A DNA stretch of 64,000 nucleotides. Source: Methylocapsa sp. S129 (GTDB lineage Bacteria > Pseudomonadota > Alphaproteobacteria > Rhizobiales > Beijerinckiaceae). Position 1 is the first letter of the stretch. Each line of letters opens with the position of its first letter. Made by a program: the position numbers and the translations under genes. Of the stretch, positions 17,304 to 25,849 are shown one piece after another. The notes below the pieces were generated by a model, which searched no databases, was not told where the DNA came from, and saw only the letters and a list, made by a program, of their open reading frames with translations. The DNA is taken from contig NZ_LMUI01000019.1 of the NCBI RefSeq assembly GCF_009765995.1, positions 62,001 through 126,000 on the forward strand, read 5' to 3'.

Positions 17304-18488
17304 TTACGCCTTGCGAAAGGGCGCGTGCTCTTCATAGAGCGCGATCGTCTCCTCGACCGCGATCCGTTCGCGGGCGAGATATTCAGCGACCGCGTCGCCC
17401 AATCTTTTATCCGCGAAGTCATGAAGCGAAAAAGTCGGGACAGGGCGATAGCCGCGCGCGAGCTTATGTTCGCCCTGCGCGCCGGCCTCGACGCGTTTGA
17501 GCCCGCGCTGGATCGCAAAGTCGATCGCCTGATAATAGCAGACCTCGAAATGCAGGAACGGGCGCTCTTCGATCGCGCCCCAATTGCGCCCGTAAAGCGC
17601 ATCGTCGCCGATGAAATTGATCGCGCCGGCGATATAACGCCCGTCCCGTTTGGCCATCACCAACAGGACGCGGTCGGCCATGGAGGCTCCGACCAGGTCA
17701 AAGAACTTTCGGGTCAGATAGGGGTTGCCCCATTTGCGCGACCCCGTATCCATGTAGAACGCGAAAAAGGCGTCCCAGTGTTCGCGCTTCAGAGCCGCGC
17801 CCGTCACCCATTCGACGCTGACACCGTCCGCCAGAGCGTCCTTGCGCTCGCGCCTGATATTCTTGCGCTTGCGCGAGGAGAGTTCGGCCAGGAACGTTTC
17901 GAAATCGGCATAGCCGGGATTGGCGAAGTGAAACTGCTCGCCCGTCCGCAGCGAGAAGCCGGCCTCCTCCAGCGCCGCGCAGTCCTGGGCATTGGCGAAG
18001 GTGACGTGGATTGAGGAGGCGTTGATCGCTTTGCACAGGCCGCGCAAGGCTGCCACGAGCGTCGCGCGCGTTCCCGGCGGCGCGTTCTGGGCGACCAGCA
18101 GGCGCCGTCCTGTCGCCGGCGTAAAGGGGACGGCGACCTGAAGTTTGGGATAATAGCGCCCGCCGGCTTGCGCATAGGCCTGCGCCCAGCCGTGGTCGAA
18201 AACATACTCGCCCTGTGAATGGCTCTTGGCGTAGGTCGGCGCGGCCGCGATCAGGCGGTCCGCCTGATCCTCCACAATCACATGCATCGGCGCCCAACCG
18301 CTGCGCCCGCCCACCGAGCCGGATTGTTCGAGGGCCAGCAGAAAAGCGTGGCTGACGAACGGATTGAAGCGTTCGCCCCCGGACGCTTCTTCGTTGAGGC
18401 CTGGGGGGTTGGCGCAAGCATCCCACTGGGCGGCGTCGATCTTGGCGATGTCTCGGGCGATGCGGACCTTTAGCTCAGACGGGGACAT
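17304..18488 (-). CDS. FemAB-like GNAT family protein (DUF482)
   Basis: A 394-residue protein resembling the PF04339 family, described as peptidoglycan-biosynthesis-like N-acyltransferases. Family hallmarks are NPFVSHAFLLALEQSGSVG near the N-terminus, YFDHGWA-like EYVFDHGWAQAY, SSRKRKNIRRERKDA in the middle, then GRNWGAIEERPFLHFEVCYYQ and VEAGAQGEHKLARGY. No signal peptide is seen, so it is probably cytosolic. Real substrates in proteobacteria are not established. It stands alone between the SDR and GDPD groups on the same strand. Confidence 0.85.
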   Translation of the reverse strand: MSPSELKVRIARDIAKIDAAQWDACANPPGLNEEASGGERFNPFVSHAFLLALEQSGSVGGRSGWAPMHVIVEDQADRLIAAAPTYAKSHSQGEYVFDHGWAQAYAQAGGRYYPKLQVAVPFTPATGRRLLVAQNAPPGTRATLVAALRGLCKAINASSIHVTFANAQDCAALEEAGFSLRTGEQFHFANPGYADFETFLAELSSRKRKNIRRERKDALADGVSVEWVTGAALKREHWDAFFAFYMDTGSRKWGNPYLTRKFFDLVGASMADRVLLVMAKRDGRYIAGAINFIGDDALYGRNWGAIEERPFLHFEVCYYQAIDFAIQRGLKRVEAGAQGEHKLARGYRPVPTFSLHDFADKRLGDAVAEYLARERIAVEETIALYEEHAPFRKA

Positions 18489-18602
18489 AGGCGCTCATGG
18501 GCTGCTTTCGCCCTCAACATAGAGTCATCGAGGAAGGCTGCAATGCGGCGAGGGCGGAAAAATCCACGCTCGATCGTCGCAGGGCGGGGTCGCAGGAGGA
18601 TG

Positions 18603-19379
18603 CTAAGGCGATGGCTCCCCCTCGAAAATAATTTGATCGGCCCATTGCGCCGCCGCTTGCCTTTGCGCTTGCGTGCGGACGGTCCAGGCCATCACCGGGG
18701 TCGCATTAAGCGTGCGCAGCAGGAACGGTGTCGCGTTGGGCAGATCGTCGACGCAATAGGACAGGAAATCGGGCTTGGTTTCACGATAGTGAAGAAAATT
18801 GGCGAGACGGATTTTCTGTTCCGCCGACAACGCGCTCCAATATTCGCCGTCGTAGCTGGCTTCGGCGACGATCCCCAAAGGGCAGGGGCTTCCCTGCGGT
18901 CCGGGCGGATTCGCGCCGCCGCGGAAATGGGCGATGATCGCGGGATCGAAGCTTTTCAACGCGAGCGGACCGCTATAATTGGCGGCGATCCGCGCCACGC
19001 GCTCCGCCAGCCGCATGTCGCCGTCGAACGCGCTCTTGATTTCGCAAATCACGGGCGTTCGGCCGGCGACGCGCTGCAGCAGTTCGACCAAGGTCGGAAT
19101 CCGCTCAGGACTCGCCCTGTAGCTTATGCCCTGTAATTCTTGCGTCGTTTTCTGCGAGAGCAATCCGCTGGAAAGGGTCAGCCGATCGAGGGTTGCGTCG
19201 TGAAAAACCATCGCCTCGCCGTCGGCGCTGGCTTGCACGTCGCATTCGATCGCCGCCTTGTGCGCGACTGCGCCTTCGGCCGCGCCGAGCGTGTTCTCCA
19301 CAATGCGCCTGTGGGCGTCATGAAGCCCACGATGCGCGATCGGGCTGGCCGTCAACCAATGCGGCGCGTTGAGAGCCAT
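18603..19379 (-). CDS. Glycerophosphodiester phosphodiesterase
   Basis: A 258-residue GDPD-family enzyme that hydrolyses glycerophosphodiesters from phospholipid turnover into glycerol-3-phosphate and an alcohol. Motifs: the catalytic IAHRGLHD, the metal site VENTLGAAEGAVAHKAAIECDVQ, and FHDATLDRLT; VICEIKS is the next acidic strand. It has no obvious signal peptide, suggesting a cytosolic UgpQ-like role. The ATG at 19379 begins one base after the stop of the RidA gene, so the two form an operon. Confidence 0.88.
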   Translation of the reverse strand: MALNAPHWLTASPIAHRGLHDAHRRIVENTLGAAEGAVAHKAAIECDVQASADGEAMVFHDATLDRLTLSSGLLSQKTTQELQGISYRASPERIPTLVELLQRVAGRTPVICEIKSAFDGDMRLAERVARIAANYSGPLALKSFDPAIIAHFRGGANPPGPQGSPCPLGIVAEASYDGEYWSALSAEQKIRLANFLHYRETKPDFLSYCVDDLPNATPFLLRTLNATPVMAWTVRTQAQRQAAAQWADQIIFEGEPSP

Positions 19380-19380
19380 T

Positions 19381-19851
19381 TCAGGCGACTTCGAACATCG
19401 CTTCGACTTCGGCCAGGGCGTTGAGGGGCAGGTGGGCGACGCCGACGGTCGTCCGGGCGTGTCGTCCCCGTTCTCCAAACAAGGCCGCCATCAGATCGGA
19501 GGCGCCATTCATCGCCTGCGGCAGCGAATCGAAATCGGAAGCCACGTTGAAGAACCCTCCGAGCCGCACCACCTGCGTGATGGAATCGAGATCGCCGAGG
19601 GCCGCACTGGCCTGGGCGAGCAGGTTGATCGCACAAAGCCGGGCCGCCTCGCGGGCGCCGTCAATGGGCGAATGAGGGCCCAGCTTGCCGATATGCGCCG
19701 GCGCGATCTTGCCGTCCGATCCGAGCGGCAATTGGCCTGATATGACCAGCATGCGGCCAATGCGCGCGTAGGGGACGTAATTGGCGATGGGCGCTACGGG
19801 AGCGGGGAGAACAATCCCCAATTCTTCGAGACGCGAAGCGATCTGGCTCAT
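19381..19851 (-). CDS. RidA family protein
   Basis: A 156-residue member of the RidA/YjgF family, enamine/imine deaminases that clear reactive 2-aminoacrylate-type intermediates. It belongs to the longer subgroup beginning MSQIASRLEELGIVLP, with YARIGRMLVISGQLP, the core VVRLGGFFNVA and the end HARTTVGVAHLPLNALAEVE. The arginine expected to bind the carboxylate in RidA is represented by R in HARTTVG. It lies immediately upstream of GDPD with a one-base gap. Confidence 0.88.
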   Translation of the reverse strand: MSQIASRLEELGIVLPAPVAPIANYVPYARIGRMLVISGQLPLGSDGKIAPAHIGKLGPHSPIDGAREAARLCAINLLAQASAALGDLDSITQVVRLGGFFNVASDFDSLPQAMNGASDLMAALFGERGRHARTTVGVAHLPLNALAEVEAMFEVA

Positions 19852-20007
19852 AATATGTCCTTCTTTTGGCCATAGCGCAGCGCTAGGCGCATAATGGTTC
19901 TGGAGTCGGGATCAGTCTACGTCAGCCCGCTGACGTTGCAATGATGGCGGGCCACCGTATTTTTTTGCCCCGCGCATTCGCGCCGGGTTGCCGAGGGAGC
20001 TGGATGT

Positions 20008-20823
20008 ATGAAGCTGAGATTGGCGATGGCCGCGTTCGCTCTGGCGACCTCTCTGGGCGCGGCGCGCGCGGATGCCGTCATGCCGCTCGCCGCTCATCGC
20101 GCGGCGTACCAGATCAGCCTGGCTAAAGGAAACGGCTCGCAGGCGCCGGTCTCCGCGAGCGGGCTGATCGCCTATGAATTTCATGGTTCGTCCTGTGAAG
20201 GTTATGCAGCCACCTTTCGCCAGGTGACCGAGCTGCAACGGGGCGAGGGGGCGCCGATCTCGTCAGACACCAAGGCGGTCACATTCGAAGATGGGCAAGC
20301 CAAGACGTTGCGATTCCGCATCGATACGAGCCTGTCCGACAATGCCCAGACCCCGATCGACGGCAGCGCGACGCGTTCGGATGCGGGCGACATTTCGGTC
20401 AACCTGACTCAGCCAAAAGAAGAAACCCTGGCGTTGGGCAAGGACATATTGTTTCCGACGCAGCATATCGCGCGCATCATCGAGACGGCGAAATCGGGCG
20501 GCAGCGTCCTGGAGGCGCGCGTTTTCGATGGCTCTGACACCGGCGAGAAAATTTTCGATACGCTGACCGTCGTCGGCAAAGAGGCGACCGCGCCGGGCGC
20601 AGACGCCGATGCGGCCGATTCGCTCAAGGCGCTGCGGCGCTGGCCCGTGGCGATCTCCTATTTCGACGCCGCCAAGAAAGATTCGGCGCCGGAATATGTT
20701 CTGTCGTTCGATCTCTATGAGAACGGCGTTTCGGGCAGTCTGAAACTGGACTATGGCTCGTTTTCGCTCGCCGCCCAGTTGACGAAGCTCGAACTGCTGC
20801 CCGCCGCCCCTTGCGCCAAATAG
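20008..20823 (+). CDS. EipB-like periplasmic cell-envelope protein (DUF1849)
   Basis: A 271-residue exported protein with a signal peptide ending at ARA and the mature part resembling EipB of Brucella, a beta-spiral periplasmic protein needed for envelope integrity. Two cysteines, Cys63 and Cys269, match the conserved disulfide pair of the family. Recognisable strands include HRAAYQISLAKG, AYEFHGSSCEGY and ISYFDAAKKDSAPEYVLSFDLYENG. It is an isolated gene, divergent from ridA and convergent with dinB. Confidence 0.85.
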   Translation: MKLRLAMAAFALATSLGAARADAVMPLAAHRAAYQISLAKGNGSQAPVSASGLIAYEFHGSSCEGYAATFRQVTELQRGEGAPISSDTKAVTFEDGQAKTLRFRIDTSLSDNAQTPIDGSATRSDAGDISVNLTQPKEETLALGKDILFPTQHIARIIETAKSGGSVLEARVFDGSDTGEKIFDTLTVVGKEATAPGADADAADSLKALRRWPVAISYFDAAKKDSAPEYVLSFDLYENGVSGSLKLDYGSFSLAAQLTKLELLPAAPCAK

Positions 20824-20847
20824 AACGCGCGACCGCCATGGTCGCGA

Positions 20848-22152
20848 TCAGGGTCGCTTGGGCGTCGTCGCTTTGAAGGCCAGCCCGCGGACGACGGCGC
20901 TCGCGCCGAACTTCTCACGCAGGGAATCGATGGCGTCCTCGCGCGCCCTCTCGCGCCCGATGTCTTTGTCGACAAGATCGCCTTGATCGGCGCCCTCCGC
21001 GGCGGCGAAATCGGCGGTTGAAACGCCCAGCAGGCGAAAGCGGGCGCCGTCCAATTCCTTCTCTAGCAGGGAGCGCGCCACGAGGAACAGCCGCGTCGCG
21101 AGTTGGGTCGGCTCGAAGCCGGACCTGGCGCGCGTGCGCAGCTTGAAATCGGCTGTCCGAAGCTTGAGCGTCACGCTTTTGCAGGCGAGTTGCTGCTTTT
21201 TGAGCCGGGCTGCGACGCGCTCGCACATGACGAGCAAGGTGCGGGTGAGGTGCTCCTTGTCGGCGGTGTCTACGTCGAAGGTTGTTTCGCTCGAAATGCT
21301 CTTGGTTTCGCGCTCCGGCGTCACGCGCCGTTTGTCAATGCCGCGTGCAAGGCGCCATAGCCGGCCGCCTTCCGCCCCGTGCCGGGCGAACATCGTCGTC
21401 TCGTCCAGCGCCTGGATGTCGCCGATCAGGCGCAAACCTGCGTTGTTCAGTCGGGTTTGCGCAACCTTGCCGACGCCCCAGATCCGGCTGACGGGCATGG
21501 GGGCCAGCAGCGCCATCGCCTGAACCCGCTCGACAATCGTATAGCCGCGCGGCTTGTCGAGGTCCGAGGCCAATTTAGCAAGAAACTTGCAGTCGCTCAG
21601 GCCAATCGAAACGGTGAGACCGATCTCGCTTTCTATCTTTCTGGCCAGGCGCGCCAGTGTCAACGGCGCGCCGGCGCCATGCACGCCTTCACAGCCGGTC
21701 AGGTCAAGAAACGCCTCGTCGATCGAGATCGGCTCGACGAGCGGCGTCAGATCCTGCATCAGCGATCTGATCTGGCGGCCGACGCGAACATATTTGGCCA
21801 TGTCGGGCCCGATGACGACCGCCTCGGGGCAAAGCTTGAGCGCCTGGAACATCGGCATGGCGGAGCGCACGCCAAAAGTGCGGGCGACGTAGCAGCAGGT
21901 CGAAACGACGCCGCGCCGGCCGCCCCCGACGATGAGGGGCCGATCCCAGAGCGTCGGATTGTCGCGCTTTTCAATTGATGCATAGAACGCGTCGCAATCG
22001 ATATGGGCGATCGTGAGAGCGTTGCCGTGGGGGTAGGCGACGAGGCGCGGCGAACCGCACAGGGCGCATCGGCTGGAATCGCCGCCCGGCGATTCAACCA
22101 GACAATCCCTACACAAGACGACGCGGGCGCCCTCGGCGCCATGGGAGATCAC
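20848..22152 (-). CDS. dinB: DNA polymerase IV
   Basis: A 434-residue Y-family translesion polymerase. An N-terminal zinc-ribbon-like segment (Cys14, Cys17, Cys29, Cys32) precedes the polymerase core, as in several alphaproteobacterial Pol IV proteins. Catalytic motifs are HIDCDAFYASIEKR and SIDEAFLDLTG; the thumb carries RIWGVGKVAQTRLNNAGL and the little finger follows. The start is GTG at 22152, overlapping the DUF3572 stop as GTGA, which indicates coupling. No LexA-type box is visible just upstream of the pair, so SOS induction here is uncertain. No beta-clamp motif was positively identified at the C-terminus. Confidence 0.93.
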   Translation of the reverse strand: MISHGAEGARVVLCRDCLVESPGGDSSRCALCGSPRLVAYPHGNALTIAHIDCDAFYASIEKRDNPTLWDRPLIVGGGRRGVVSTCCYVARTFGVRSAMPMFQALKLCPEAVVIGPDMAKYVRVGRQIRSLMQDLTPLVEPISIDEAFLDLTGCEGVHGAGAPLTLARLARKIESEIGLTVSIGLSDCKFLAKLASDLDKPRGYTIVERVQAMALLAPMPVSRIWGVGKVAQTRLNNAGLRLIGDIQALDETTMFARHGAEGGRLWRLARGIDKRRVTPERETKSISSETTFDVDTADKEHLTRTLLVMCERVAARLKKQQLACKSVTLKLRTADFKLRTRARSGFEPTQLATRLFLVARSLLEKELDGARFRLLGVSTADFAAAEGADQGDLVDKDIGRERAREDAIDSLREKFGASAVVRGLAFKATTPKRP

Positions 22153-22457
22153 AGCGCCGCCCTGACCTCGGGTCCGTGGAGGACGGCGTGCGCCCGCGCC
22201 ACTTCTTCGGGGTTTCGCGCGCTATCGCGCGCAAAATCGACCAGCAGCGCCTCGTTTGAGGCGAGATAATCGAGTATAGCAGCGAGAAAGCGCGGCTCCG
22301 CCGCCGCTTTTCGCAGATTTTCAGGGCCAAGACCGGAGAGGGTCAGGAAGCGCCCCAGCCGATCGTCGTCGGCGGCAAGCCAGGCGAGCGCCTCGATGGC
22401 CATCTGCGCTGCGGCCTCAGCGCCTGTGGATAGCGAGGCTTTTTGGTTGGGCCTCAT
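22149..22457 (-). CDS. DUF3572 family protein
   Basis: A 102-residue helical protein of the DUF3572 family, restricted to alphaproteobacteria and without known function. Family parts include AAQMAIEALAWLAADDDRLGRFL, GLSPENLR-like SGLGPENLRKAAAEPRFL and VLDYLASNE-like ILDYLASNEALLVDFA. It is translationally coupled to dinB by a four-base overlap and divergent from divK, an arrangement frequent in this group of bacteria. Confidence 0.88.
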   Translation of the reverse strand: MRPNQKASLSTGAEAAAQMAIEALAWLAADDDRLGRFLTLSGLGPENLRKAAAEPRFLAAILDYLASNEALLVDFARDSARNPEEVARAHAVLHGPEVRAAL

Positions 22458-22557
22458 GGCGAGGTTTTCCTTTCGTCAATGTCTCTGGGTTAGGCTCGCA
22501 AACAGGTTGCGCCCGTCTAAGGTCGGCTAGGCGCCGCCGCTTGATTTGGAAGCTGAA

Positions 22558-22929
22558 ATGGCCAAGACCGTGCTGATCGTAGAAGACAACGAGTTGAATA
22601 TGAAGCTCTTCAACGATCTCCTGGAATCGAGAGGGTGCCGGATCATCCAGACCCGGAACGGCGTCGAGGCTGTCGAACTCGCGCGCAAACACCGCCCCGA
22701 CCTGATCCTTATGGATATTCAATTGCCGGAAGTTTCGGGGCTGCAGGTCACGCAATGGCTCAAGGACGATGAAGAACTGCGCTCGATTCCGATCATCGCG
22801 GTGACGGCGTTCGCCATGAAGGGCGATGAGGAAAAAATTCGGCAAGGCGGATGCGAGGCCTATCTTTCAAAGCCCATCTCCGTCGTCAAATTTTTCGAGA
22901 CGATCGACCATTTTCTGGGAGAGAAGTGA
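22558..22929 (+). CDS. divK: Cell-cycle response regulator DivK
   Basis: A 123-residue single-domain receiver. It has the acidic pocket VEDNE, the phosphoacceptor Asp53 in [13 protein letters not shown], Thr in VTAFAM and Lys in SKPISV. DivK shuttles between the kinases DivJ and PleC and controls CtrA through DivL and CckA in Caulobacter and relatives. The ATG at 22558 gives the standard length. pleD follows after four bases, the conserved divK-pleD operon. Confidence 0.94.
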   Translation: MAKTVLIVEDNELNMKLFNDLLESRGCRIIQTRNGVEAVELARKHRPDLILMDIQLPEVSGLQVTQWLKDDEELRSIPIIAVTAFAMKGDEEKIRQGGCEAYLSKPISVVKFFETIDHFLGEK

Positions 22930-22933
22930 TCCC

Positions 22934-24304
22934 ATGACTGCCCGCATTCTCGTCGTTGACGACATTCCGCCCAACGTCAAACTGCTGGAGGCGCGTCTTA
23001 GCGCGGAATATTTCGACGTTCTAACCGCTGCCAACGGCCCCGAAGCCTTGGGGATTTGCGCCGAGGGCTCATGCGACATCGTCCTACTCGATGTGATGAT
23101 GCCGGGCATGGATGGCTTCGAAGTCTGTCGCCGCATCAAGAACAATCCAGCGACCGCGCATCTGCCCGTAGTCATGGTGACCGCCCTGGACCAACCCGCC
23201 GATCGGGTGCGCGGCCTCGAAGCGGGGGCCGACGACTTCCTGACCAAACCTATTGACGAAGTCGCCCTGGTCGCGCGCGTCAAATCGCTCGCCCGCCTCA
23301 AAGTGGTGATCGACGAATTGCGCAGCGGCGCCAGCAAGGCCCTGTCGCCTGGCGCGCGCGAGGGCGCTTTCGCGATGACCGCCGACGACGGCAAGAAAGG
23401 GCGAATTCTGCTCGTCGACGACCGCGCCAGCTCCTCGGAGCGGATCGTTCAGGCGCTCAGCCCTCACCATGAGGTGACGGTCGAGACCGACGCGCATCGG
23501 GCCTTGTTCAAGGCCGCCGAAGACGATTGCGATTTGTTCGTCGTCAGCCTTGGGCTGGAAAATTACGACGGACTGCGGCTTTGCAGCCAAATCCGCTCTC
23601 TGGAGCGGACGCGCAATCTGCCGATTCTGGCGATCGCCGAGGCCGATGACCGCACGCGCGTTCTTCGCGCGCTCGATCTTGGCGTCAATGACTATCTGGC
23701 GCGGCCGATCGATCGCAATGAATTGCTGGCGCGCGCTCAGACGCAATTGCGTCACAAGCGCTATGCCGACAGCCTCCGCAACAAGGTTCAGCAGTCGATC
23801 GAGCTTGCGCTAGTCGACCCTCTGACGGGGCTTAACAATCGTCGTTTCCTCGAAACGCATCTCGCGACAATGCTCGATCAGGCGCAACGCCGCCGCGCGC
23901 CATTATCCCTAATGATTTTCGACATCGACCATTTCAAGAACGTCAACGACACCCATGGTCACGATTGCGGCGATGAAGTGCTCAAGGGTTTCGCCGATCG
24001 TCTGCGCGGCGTCATACGCGGAGGTGATTTGCTTTGCCGCCTCGGCGGCGAGGAATTCGTGATCGTCATGCCCAATTCGTCGCTTGAAATTGCCGCGAAA
24101 GTCGCCGAGCGCACCCGCTCCGCCATTCAGGAAGAACCTTTCGTGATCGACAGCGCGGGACGGACGATATCTATCACCGTGTCGATCGGCATCGCGGGCC
24201 GCGGACCCGACAGCGATCCGGATTCGCTCTATCGCCGGGCCGATCGTGCGCTCTACCGGTCGAAATCCGAAGGGCGCAACCGTGTGACCGCCGACGCGGC
24301 TTGA
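22934..24304 (+). CDS. pleD: Response regulator diguanylate cyclase PleD
   Basis: A 456-residue protein: receiver 1 (about 1-120) with phosphoacceptor Asp53 in LLDVMMPGMDGF; receiver 2 (about 155-275), degenerate with VVSLGLE where the aspartate should be, serving as dimer adaptor; and a C-terminal GGDEF domain with GGEEF. An RGGD inhibitory site sits five residues before GGEEF, so product inhibition by c-di-GMP is expected. It produces c-di-GMP at the pole during cell differentiation. Architecture and the divK neighbour both match PleD. Confidence 0.94.
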   Translation: MTARILVVDDIPPNVKLLEARLSAEYFDVLTAANGPEALGICAEGSCDIVLLDVMMPGMDGFEVCRRIKNNPATAHLPVVMVTALDQPADRVRGLEAGADDFLTKPIDEVALVARVKSLARLKVVIDELRSGASKALSPGAREGAFAMTADDGKKGRILLVDDRASSSERIVQALSPHHEVTVETDAHRALFKAAEDDCDLFVVSLGLENYDGLRLCSQIRSLERTRNLPILAIAEADDRTRVLRALDLGVNDYLARPIDRNELLARAQTQLRHKRYADSLRNKVQQSIELALVDPLTGLNNRRFLETHLATMLDQAQRRRAPLSLMIFDIDHFKNVNDTHGHDCGDEVLKGFADRLRGVIRGGDLLCRLGGEEFVIVMPNSSLEIAAKVAERTRSAIQEEPFVIDSAGRTISITVSIGIAGRGPDSDPDSLYRRADRALYRSKSEGRNRVTADAA

Positions 24305-24758
24305 TCGTTGGGAAGCCCGAGTTCCTTGCGGGAATGAGATCGACGGGTGCGCTCGCGCGCGCTGTGCTGGGATCACGGACCAGACCGGCGGAAATCCATA
24401 ATTTGGCGCGGCGGCGCGTTTAAAGTAAATTAACTACCGATTCGGAATGTGGCGGCCGCGGGGCGGGCCGCCCTTAACCGCGTTTGTTTAGGTAAACAAA
24501 CGGTTTCCAGAGCCGATCGCGGTCTAACGATTGCTTTCCGCCTTCGTCGTTGTAACGTCGTTTGTGCGGCGCACATTGGGGGCCGCAAGAGATACCCTAC
24601 GGAGTGCTCAGGTCCGCCGCATCTCCTGGGTCCGTGGGGTCGGCCGGCTTGGAAGCAGCAAGGAGTGGCCTCCTCATAGCTGTTTCCAGCCGGCCACCAT
24701 TTCTCAGTCATGATCGAAACTGGCAGGCCCTGGATCAAGCGGGGCGCGCCGTTTTGCC
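24305..24758. other. Non-coding region between convergent pleD and lexA
   Basis: No protein gene is supported. It holds TTAA-N6-TTAA at 24420-24433, a perfect palindrome GTTTGTTTA-GG-TAAACAAAC at 24482-24501, and a strongly structured segment at 24575-24735 entered separately as an RNA candidate. Confidence 0.65.
24575..24735 (+). ncRNA. Candidate structured small RNA (strand inferred)
   Basis: A roughly 160-base segment with a closing stem (24575-24584 with 24726-24735), an internal hairpin CTCAGG/CCTGGG, and a 20-plus-pair apical hairpin from GGCCGGC (24642) to GCCGGCC (24695) with loop TGGC. A -35/-10-like pair TTGCTT and TAACGT lies just upstream. The architecture and length recall 6S RNA. 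TCAGGTCCG and GGAAGCAGC, both words of the SRP RNA core, occur but 34 bases apart, so a standard SRP RNA is not supported. Family is unassigned. Confidence 0.45.
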
Positions 24759-25463
24759 TTAGTACCGGCGGATCAAGCTGACGAGCTTGCCTTGTATCGT
24801 CACGCGGTCGGGACCGAATATCCGCGTCTCATAGGCGGGATTGGCCGCTTCGAGAGCAATCGAGGCGCCGCGACGGCGCAGGCGCTTCAAGGTGGCTTCT
24901 TCGTCGTCGATCAGCGCGACGACGATATCGCCCGTTTCGGCGTCGTCCTGCCGGCGGATAATGACGGTGTCGTCTTCGAATATGCCCGCCTCGATCATCG
25001 AATCGCCGCGCACTTCCAGCGCAAAATGCTCGCCGCTGGCGAGGAATTCAGGCGGCATGCTGATCGTATGCGTGCGCGTCTGAATGGCGGCGATCGGCGT
25101 TCCCGCCGCGATCCGGCCCATCATGGGCACCGCGACTGAGCGGTCTTCTTCCGACCGGGACGAGGGGCTGGAGGGGCGAACGCGCCCGAGATTGCCCTCG
25201 ATGACGCTGGGCGAGAATTTCTGGGCGCGGGGCGCTGACACCGTTGCCGATTCGGGTAGACGCAGCACCTCGATCGCGCGCGCCCGATTGGGCAACCGGC
25301 GAATGAAATGGCGCTCCTCCAACGCCAGAATGAGGCGGTGGATCCCCGATTTTGAACGCAAGTCCAGCGCTTCCTTCATTTCATCGAAAGAGGGGGGAAC
25401 GCCCGCCTCCTGCAGACGTTCATGGATGAAACGCAGTAACTCGCTCTGTTTCTTGGTCAGCAT
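24759..25463 (-). CDS. lexA: SOS repressor LexA
   Basis: A 234-residue repressor-protease. The N-terminal winged helix (about 1-65: [18 protein letters not shown], then [21 protein letters not shown]) binds DNA. The cleavage site is Ala120-Gly121 in GRIAAGTP, and the serine-lysine dyad is Ser155 in GDSM and Lys193 in ATLKR. RecA-stimulated self-cleavage derepresses the SOS regulon. A perfect alphaproteobacterial LexA box lies about 100 bases upstream of the start, so it is autoregulated. Confidence 0.96.
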   Translation of the reverse strand: MLTKKQSELLRFIHERLQEAGVPPSFDEMKEALDLRSKSGIHRLILALEERHFIRRLPNRARAIEVLRLPESATVSAPRAQKFSPSVIEGNLGRVRPSSPSSRSEEDRSVAVPMMGRIAAGTPIAAIQTRTHTISMPPEFLASGEHFALEVRGDSMIEAGIFEDDTVIIRRQDDAETGDIVVALIDDEEATLKRLRRRGASIALEAANPAYETRIFGPDRVTIQGKLVSLIRRY

Positions 25464-25564
25464 TTCTAGCCTCTTGGCGAATCCCGCAACGAATCATCGT
25501 CCGGGCCCAGATTTGCGGCCACTTTCGCGGCGGCCGATAAACAAATCATGAACAGACCTTATTC

Positions 25565-25579
25565 GTTCACTCTGTGTTC
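25565..25579. promoter_or_regulatory. LexA (SOS) box
   Basis: GTTC-ACTCTGT-GTTC matches exactly the alphaproteobacterial direct-repeat LexA motif GTTC-N7-GTTC. It lies 102 bases before lexA and 85 bases before the small divergent gene at 25664, so it could govern both. Confidence 0.85.
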
Positions 25580-25663
25580 TGCAAGTAGTGCGGGGGTTTT
25601 GCACGATCTTTGCTACAATCAGAGACGCGTTTCATGGGTGGATGACGGATCGGAGGCGCCGCA

Positions 25664-25849
25664 ATGACCAGGAAAACCAAGGAACAGACGATCAAAGACG
25701 AAGTTGACGCTAATCTCGACGCGGCGCTCGCGGAGACCTTTCCCGCCAGCGATCCGCTGGCGATAACCGAGCCTTCGACCGCGAATCACGCGGCGCGGAA
25801 ACGCCCAGCGCGCAAACAGGCGGGCGCCGAATCACGAAGGCGAAAGTAG
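25664..25849 (+). CDS. Small conserved protein with FPASDP motif
   Basis: A 61-residue basic protein. The segment LDAALAETFPASDPLAIT resembles a motif I recall in many short alphaproteobacterial proteins of unknown function, followed by a Lys/Arg/Ala-rich tail. No signal peptide or membrane segment is visible. It is divergent from lexA with the SOS box in between, so damage-inducible expression is possible but only inferred. Confidence 0.7.
   Translation: MTRKTKEQTIKDEVDANLDAALAETFPASDPLAITEPSTANHAARKRPARKQAGAESRRRK

Noticed and set aside
24601-24665. Standard SRP (4.5S) RNA
   Set aside because: The two core words are present but separated by 34 bases, and the apical tetraloop of SRP RNA is not formed; kept only as an unassigned RNA candidate.
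24672-24690. Match to the M13 reverse primer word GGAAACAGCTATGA on the minus strand
   Set aside because: It is one arm of a native hairpin whose partner arm is present; no other vector sequence is nearby.
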